Shown here piece after piece: positions 53,670 through 64,000 of a stretch of DNA of 64,000 nucleotides (positions are counted from its first letter, which is position 1; every line of letters begins with the position of its first letter). This DNA comes from Pseudomonadota bacterium (GTDB lineage: Bacteria; Pseudomonadota; Gammaproteobacteria; Burkholderiales; Rhodocyclaceae). The DNA lies in NCBI GenBank assembly GCA_026399515.1, contig JAPLQT010000123.1, positions 1 to 64,000 of the forward strand, given 5' to 3'. The position numbers and the translations under genes were made by a program. The notes under the pieces were generated by a model that was not told the origin of the DNA, ran no database searches, and worked only from the letters and a program-made list of their open reading frames with translations.

Positions 53670-55487
53670 CTACTCGACGGTCACCGACTTCGCCAGGTTT
53701 CTCGGCTTGTCGACATCTGTGCCTTTCACCAGCGCCGCATGGTAGGCCAACAGTTGCAGCGCCACGACGTGCAGCACCGGCGAAAGCAGGCCGTAGTGCT
53801 CGGGCAGGCGCAGGATGTGTACGCTGGCGCTCAGCGGCACTTCGCTGTCGGCGTCGGCGAAGACATACAACTCACCACCGCGCGCCTGCACTTCCTGGAG
53901 GTTGGACTTGAGCTTCTCCAGGAGTTGGTCGTTGGGCGCCACGGCGATCACCGGCATGTCCTCATCCACCAGCGCCAGCGGTCCGTGTTTGAGCTCGCCG
54001 GCAGGATAGGCTTCGGCATGGATGTAGGAGATTTCCTTGAGCTTGAGCGCGCCTTCGAGAGCGATCGGATAGTGAAGACCGCGGCCCAGGAACAGGGCGT
54101 GCCGCTTGGCGGCGAAGCGTAGCGCCCAGGCTTCGATCCGCGGCTCCAGCGCCAGCACCTTGCCGACCGCCACCGGCAGGTGGCGCAGGGCAACGAGATG
54201 GTCCTCTTCCGCCACTGCGGAAAGTCGCCCGGCCTGCTTGGCGAGCGTCGCCGCCAGGAGGAACAGCGCGGCGAGCTGGGTGGTGAAGGCCTTGGTCGAA
54301 GCGACGCCGATCTCCGGGCCGGCGCGGGTCAGGAAACGCAGCGCGCATTCGCGCACCAGGGCGCTCTCGGCGACGTTGCAGATGGCCAGGGTGCGCGCCT
54401 GGCCGAGCGCGCGGGCATGCTTGACGGCGGCCAGGGTGTCGGCGGTCTCGCCCGACTGGGAGATGGCCACCACCAGTTGCGCGGGGTCGGGCACCGAGAC
54501 GCGGTAGCGGTATTCGCTGGCGACTTCGACGGTGCACGGGATGCCCGCCAGTTGCTCGATCCAGTAGCGCGCGACCAGCCCGGCATGGTAGCTGGTGCCG
54601 CAAGCCAGGATCAACACCGAGTTCGCGCCGTCGAAGATTTCCGGCGCGGCCGCGCCGAACAGGTTGGGTTGCAGGGAGCGCGCGCCGCCTATCATTTCGA
54701 GAGTGTTGGCGAGCGCCTGCGGCTGCTCGAAGATTTCCTTCTGCATGTAGTGGCGGTAGGGGCCGAGCTCGACGGCGGCGTCGGTCAGAGCGCTCTCGTG
54801 GCTGGGGCGCGGCGGCACGCTGCCGTCCTGGCGCGCGATGCGGTAACCATCGCGGCGGATTTCGGCGATGTCGCCGTCCTCCAGGTAGATCATGGTGCGC
54901 GTCACCTTGAGCAGCGCCGAGGCGTCCGAGGCCGCGTAGTGTCCATCGGCGCCGATGCCCAGCAGCAGCGGCGCGCCCTGGCGCGCCACGACCACGCACG
55001 GCGACCCTTCCTTGACCACCGCGATGGCGTAAGCGCCGACCAACTGCCCGGCTGCCATGCGGACGGCATCGAACAGTTCGGGCGTGGTTTTCAGGGTGTG
55101 GGCAATGAGATGGGCGATGGTCTCGGTGTCGGTCTCGGACGAGAAGACGTAACCCTCGGCTATCAGGCGCCTGCGTATCTCGGCGAAGTTCTCGACGATG
55201 CCGTTATGCACCACGGCCAGCGAGCCGGACACATGGGGATGGGCGTTGCGCTCGGATGGCGCGCCGTGCGTCGCCCAACGGGTGTGGGCGATGCCGATAC
55301 CGGCCGCCAAGCCCTCGGCCTGGGCGGCCAGGTCTGCGACGCGTCCGACGCTGCGCAGACACTGGAGTTGCGGTTGCAGCAGGGCCAGGCCGGCGGAATC
55401 GTAGCCGCGGTATTCGAGCCGCTTCAGGCCCTCGATGAGGATAGGGACGACGTTCCTGTCGGCAACGGCCGCGACGATGCCACACAT
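53670..55487 (-). CDS. glmS: Glutamine-fructose-6-phosphate aminotransferase
   Basis: GlmS makes glucosamine-6-phosphate from fructose-6-phosphate and glutamine. The 605-residue protein begins [10 protein letters not shown] with the nucleophilic Cys2. It has the glutaminase domain and two SIS isomerase domains ([42 protein letters not shown]), ending AKSVTVE. It lies 2 bases after glmU and both make UDP-GlcNAc precursors. No glmS ribozyme is seen. Confidence 0.95.
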   Translation of the reverse strand: MCGIVAAVADRNVVPILIEGLKRLEYRGYDSAGLALLQPQLQCLRSVGRVADLAAQAEGLAAGIGIAHTRWATHGAPSERNAHPHVSGSLAVVHNGIVENFAEIRRRLIAEGYVFSSETDTETIAHLIAHTLKTTPELFDAVRMAAGQLVGAYAIAVVKEGSPCVVVARQGAPLLLGIGADGHYAASDASALLKVTRTMIYLEDGDIAEIRRDGYRIARQDGSVPPRPSHESALTDAAVELGPYRHYMQKEIFEQPQALANTLEMIGGARSLQPNLFGAAAPEIFDGANSVLILACGTSYHAGLVARYWIEQLAGIPCTVEVASEYRYRVSVPDPAQLVVAISQSGETADTLAAVKHARALGQARTLAICNVAESALVRECALRFLTRAGPEIGVASTKAFTTQLAALFLLAATLAKQAGRLSAVAEEDHLVALRHLPVAVGKVLALEPRIEAWALRFAAKRHALFLGRGLHYPIALEGALKLKEISYIHAEAYPAGELKHGPLALVDEDMPVIAVAPNDQLLEKLKSNLQEVQARGGELYVFADADSEVPLSASVHILRLPEHYGLLSPVLHVVALQLLAYHAALVKGTDVDKPRNLAKSVTVE

Positions 55488-55489
55488 GG

Positions 55490-56866
55490 TTATTCTTTCT
55501 TGGTTTTCACGGGCCGTTTCCAGCCGGGAACGCTGACCTGCTTGGCCCGCGAGACGGTAAGCTGCTCGGGCGGCGCGTCGCGGGTCAGGGTGGTGCCGGC
55601 GCCCAGGGTGGCGCCGCGACCGACGGTGACGGGGGCAACCAATTGGGTGTCGGAGCCGATAAAGGCATCGTCCTCGATTACCGTGCGATGTTTATTGACG
55701 CCGTCGTAATTGCAGGTGATGGTGCCGGCGCCGATGTTCACCCGCTGCCCCACCGTGGTGTCGCCGATGTAGGCAAGGTGGTTGGCCTTGGAATGATGGT
55801 CAATGTGGCTGTTCTTCACCTCGACGAAATTGCCTATATGCACGTCGTCTCCAAGGTGCGCGCCGGGACGCAGCCGGGCATAGGGTCCAACGCGGTTGTT
55901 GGCGCCGAGCCTTGCGTCATCGAGATGGCTGAAAGCGGCGATACGGCTACCGGCGCCGACCACGACATTCTTCAGCACGCAGTGCGGCCCGATCTCGACG
56001 CCATCGGCGAGTTCGACGCGGCCCTCGAAGACGCAACCGACGTCGATGAACACATCGCGGCCGCACAGCAGTTCGCCACGCACGTCGATTCGATCCGGGT
56101 CGGCCAGCCGCACACCTAGTTCCATCAGCCTGGCGGCCAGTTCCTGCTGGTAGATCCTTTCCAGCGCTGCGAGCTGCGACATATTGTTCACGCCTTCGGT
56201 TTCCCAGGTTTCATCCGGTTGCGCGGAATCCACGGCCAAGCCTTCAGCCACCGCCAGCGCGACGATGTCGGTCAGGTAGTACTCGCCCTGGGCATTGCGC
56301 TTGCCCAGGGTAGGCAGCCAGCGCGCCAGACTATCGGTCGGCGCGACCAGGATGCCGGTATTGATCTCGCCGATCAGGCGCTCCGCATCGTCGGCATCCT
56401 TCTCCTCGACGATGCGGCGAATGACGCCCTCGCTGCGGACAATACGGCCATAGCCATGGGGATGCGCCAGATTCGCCGTGAGCAGTGCCACTCTACTTTC
56501 GCGCGCGATGGCGACGAGACGTTGCAGCGTTTCGAGCTTCGTCAGCGGGACATCGCCGTATAGCACCAGTGTCAGCCGCGTCGGGTCAAGATGCGGCAAG
56601 GCCTGCAACAAGGCGTGGCCGGTACCGAGCTGGGGTTCCTGCTTGACCCAGGTGATATCGGGCGCCGCCAACACTTCACGGACCCACTCCCCGCCGTGTC
56701 CATGGACCACGCAGATGATTCCCGGTTGCAGGGCCCGCGCGGTATCGACAACATGGGCCAGCAGCGGCCGGCCCGCCAAGGGCTGCAACACCTTGGGCAA
56801 GTCCGAGTGCATGCGCTTGCCTTGCCCGGCGGCAAGAATTACGACATTCAATTTACGCTCAGGCAA
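55490..56866 (-). CDS. glmU: Bifunctional UDP-GlcNAc pyrophosphorylase / GlcN-1-P acetyltransferase
   Basis: GlmU acetylates GlcN-1-P and couples it to UTP. The 458-residue protein has the N-terminal uridylyltransferase motif [14 protein letters not shown] with DVPL and a C-terminal left-handed beta-helix of hexapeptide repeats, including [21 protein letters not shown] and [13 protein letters not shown]. The start is TTG, at 56866 or at the TTG five codons on; no ATG is in frame, and the ribosome-binding site is weak. Confidence 0.93.
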   Translation of the reverse strand: MPERKLNVVILAAGQGKRMHSDLPKVLQPLAGRPLLAHVVDTARALQPGIICVVHGHGGEWVREVLAAPDITWVKQEPQLGTGHALLQALPHLDPTRLTLVLYGDVPLTKLETLQRLVAIARESRVALLTANLAHPHGYGRIVRSEGVIRRIVEEKDADDAERLIGEINTGILVAPTDSLARWLPTLGKRNAQGEYYLTDIVALAVAEGLAVDSAQPDETWETEGVNNMSQLAALERIYQQELAARLMELGVRLADPDRIDVRGELLCGRDVFIDVGCVFEGRVELADGVEIGPHCVLKNVVVGAGSRIAAFSHLDDARLGANNRVGPYARLRPGAHLGDDVHIGNFVEVKNSHIDHHSKANHLAYIGDTTVGQRVNIGAGTITCNYDGVNKHRTVIEDDAFIGSDTQLVAPVTVGRGATLGAGTTLTRDAPPEQLTVSRAKQVSVPGWKRPVKTKKE

Positions 56867-56882
56867 GGGTGAAAATTACCGG

Positions 56883-62876
<5,994 letters not shown>

Positions 62877-63111
62877 TTCACTTTCCTCAGCATGGAACCG
62901 CCTGGCAACAAAGCGGCCGGTAAAAAAAGCCGGGCACCCCATCGAAGGGACAGCGCTCCGGCTTCTCGAAACCCAATGGGCGGGTTGGAAATATACCGTC
63001 AAACGGTGATGAATTCAACCCGGATTCACGCACAGATACTTCAACAGCCGGGTTGGTGAAACCGGCAGGAAGCTCGCGGGTGGCCCCAGGCCTGTCGTTG
63101 GAAGACGAGGG

Positions 63112-64000
63112 CTATGGTGACACTGTAAACCCGATTGCAGTCTTGGTATTCGACGTGGCCGCCGGCGTAGTCATAATTAGGTTGAACGTGCCCGAAACCG
63201 GGGTGTTGCACGCAGGAACCAGGACCGCAATGGTATGGGGAGTTCCCGCCAATGAGTTAGGAACCGTGTCGGGCGTAACGCTAATTGTGGCGTTCACCTT
63301 GTTGGGGCTGCTGATGTCATAAACGGAGTTGCTGTCGATCGATAGCTTGGTTCCTGCCGGCATGGCGTTGCCGAGGGTATCCTTAAGTATTATCGACAAC
63401 GAATTCGAGCAACTTCCTTTCATCGCCACGGCCGTCGAACTCGGTGCGGCGGGGGTACTACCGCTTAAGACGATCTGTAGGCTTTGCCGAACATGAGCGG
63501 AACCCCATACTCCGTCACAGGTTCCCCCTTTGCTGGGGGCAGCAGGCGAACCGGCAATTCCGCTGACGCAAGGCGAACTGTTAGAGACATTGAACGAGAT
63601 CACCTGCTCGCCGGGATCCCAGACATTGTCCCCATTGTTGTCGACAAATAGGTCACCGAGGTCGTTGAATTTCTCTCCCGCATCGTACTTGTTGTTGCCA
63701 TTCTCATCGACGAAACTCTCTTCGCCCAGGGAATAGGCGACGACGGTGACTTTGCCGTTTGCCGGACGTGGATTTGCGCTAGTGAAGGTCACCTTGCAGG
63801 TACCGTTCGTCGTCGAACATGACGGTTCGATTTGTGCGCCTCCGGAGATGAAGTTGATCGCCGTGCCATCCGGTACCGGGTTGCCGAGGCGGTCCGAAGC
63901 AATTACTGTGACGCTTGAAGTGACGCCGTTGACGCTTAAACCGTCAATATTCCAGACCGACGCGCCGATGGTAAATCGATCCTGCGCCGGCCGTCCGGTG
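63112..64000 (-). CDS. Large Ig-like (Big-type) surface protein, C-terminal part only
   Basis: The minus-strand frame is open to the window end, so the N-terminus is missing. It shows Ig-like, invasin/big-domain-type repeats: one around LSVNGVTSSVTVIASDRLGNPVPDGTAINF, and later ones with VSNSSPC and LSIILKDTLGNAMPAGTKLSID. Between them is an Asp/Asn/Gly-rich Ca-binding-like stretch (DENGNNKYDAGEKFNDLGDL and VDNNGDNVWDPGE), similar to EF-hand-like loops of extracellular proteins. The last residues end at a TGA (63112-63114). It probably belongs to an adhesin or pilus-like surface protein. The frame gives no start inside the window. Confidence 0.68.
   Translation of the reverse strand, partial: TGRPAQDRFTIGASVWNIDGLSVNGVTSSVTVIASDRLGNPVPDGTAINFISGGAQIEPSCSTTNGTCKVTFTSANPRPANGKVTVVAYSLGEESFVDENGNNKYDAGEKFNDLGDLFVDNNGDNVWDPGEQVISFNVSNSSPCVSGIAGSPAAPSKGGTCDGVWGSAHVRQSLQIVLSGSTPAAPSSTAVAMKGSCSNSLSIILKDTLGNAMPAGTKLSIDSNSVYDISSPNKVNATISVTPDTVPNSLAGTPHTIAVLVPACNTPVSGTFNLIMTTPAATSNTKTAIGFTVSP

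Overview
The window is GC-rich, gene-dense DNA that looks like a betaproteobacterial chromosome, possibly Rhodocyclales-like. That placement rests on the miaB-phoH-ybeY-corC-lnt gene order, the glmU/glmS and gltB/gltD housekeeping genes, and the RND copper/silver efflux genes. It is inferred from gene order and protein character only. No rRNA, tRNA, CRISPR array or complete insertion sequence was seen.

Layout. 1-1108: a gene-free stretch with a strong palindrome, then a YefM/YoeB-type toxin-antitoxin pair with its promoter and a TGTACA operator core. 1109-7226: the tRNA/rRNA-maturation and envelope operon miaB-phoH-ybeY-corC-lnt plus a conserved unknown gene; miaB carries an internal 36-residue tandem duplication. 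7293-8882: a GMC oxidoreductase. 8895-24199: a long metal-efflux locus with a CusF-like chaperone, one CusCBA-like set whose adaptor and pump genes are both broken, a second complete tripartite set with small His-rich periplasmic proteins, and a CusRS-like two-component system. 24251-26363: a REP/BIME-like repeat and a frameshifted EF-G-like GTPase gene. 26494-30275: a lower-GC accessory patch with a RhuM-family gene, a Dam-type adenine methylase, a ParB-domain protein and an orphan 3' gene fragment.

30288-52070 is a rhamnoside/deoxysugar utilisation locus. On the minus strand are a GH-like enzyme, a cupin sugar isomerase-like protein, an FGGY kinase, a class II aldolase and a DeoR regulator. 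Divergent from the regulator, on the plus strand, are a bifunctional rhamnulose-1-phosphate aldolase/dehydrogenase, an L-rhamnose isomerase, a TPR protein, an M19 dipeptidase-like protein and a Gfo/Idh/MocA oxidoreductase. Facing these on the minus strand are an SDR, a GH78 alpha-L-rhamnosidase, an MFS transporter, an SGNH esterase and a TonB receptor. Together they suggest outer-membrane uptake of a decorated rhamnoside, inner-membrane transport, deacylation and hydrolysis, then rhamnose -> rhamnulose -> rhamnulose-1-P -> DHAP + lactaldehyde.

52358-64000: a shortened SnoaL-like gene, a YceI protein, glmS, glmU, an in-frame gltB-gltD fusion, and the end of a large Ig-like surface protein.

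Two themes stand out. First, a GC-rich palindromic element occurs three times; two copies lie inside coding genes (cusA and the FGGY kinase) and are read in the same orientation and frame, giving related peptides. Second, many otherwise ordinary genes carry lesions: an internal duplication, short deletions, a nonsense codon, and a deletion-type gene fusion. These may be real genome decay or assembly damage, and raw reads would decide.
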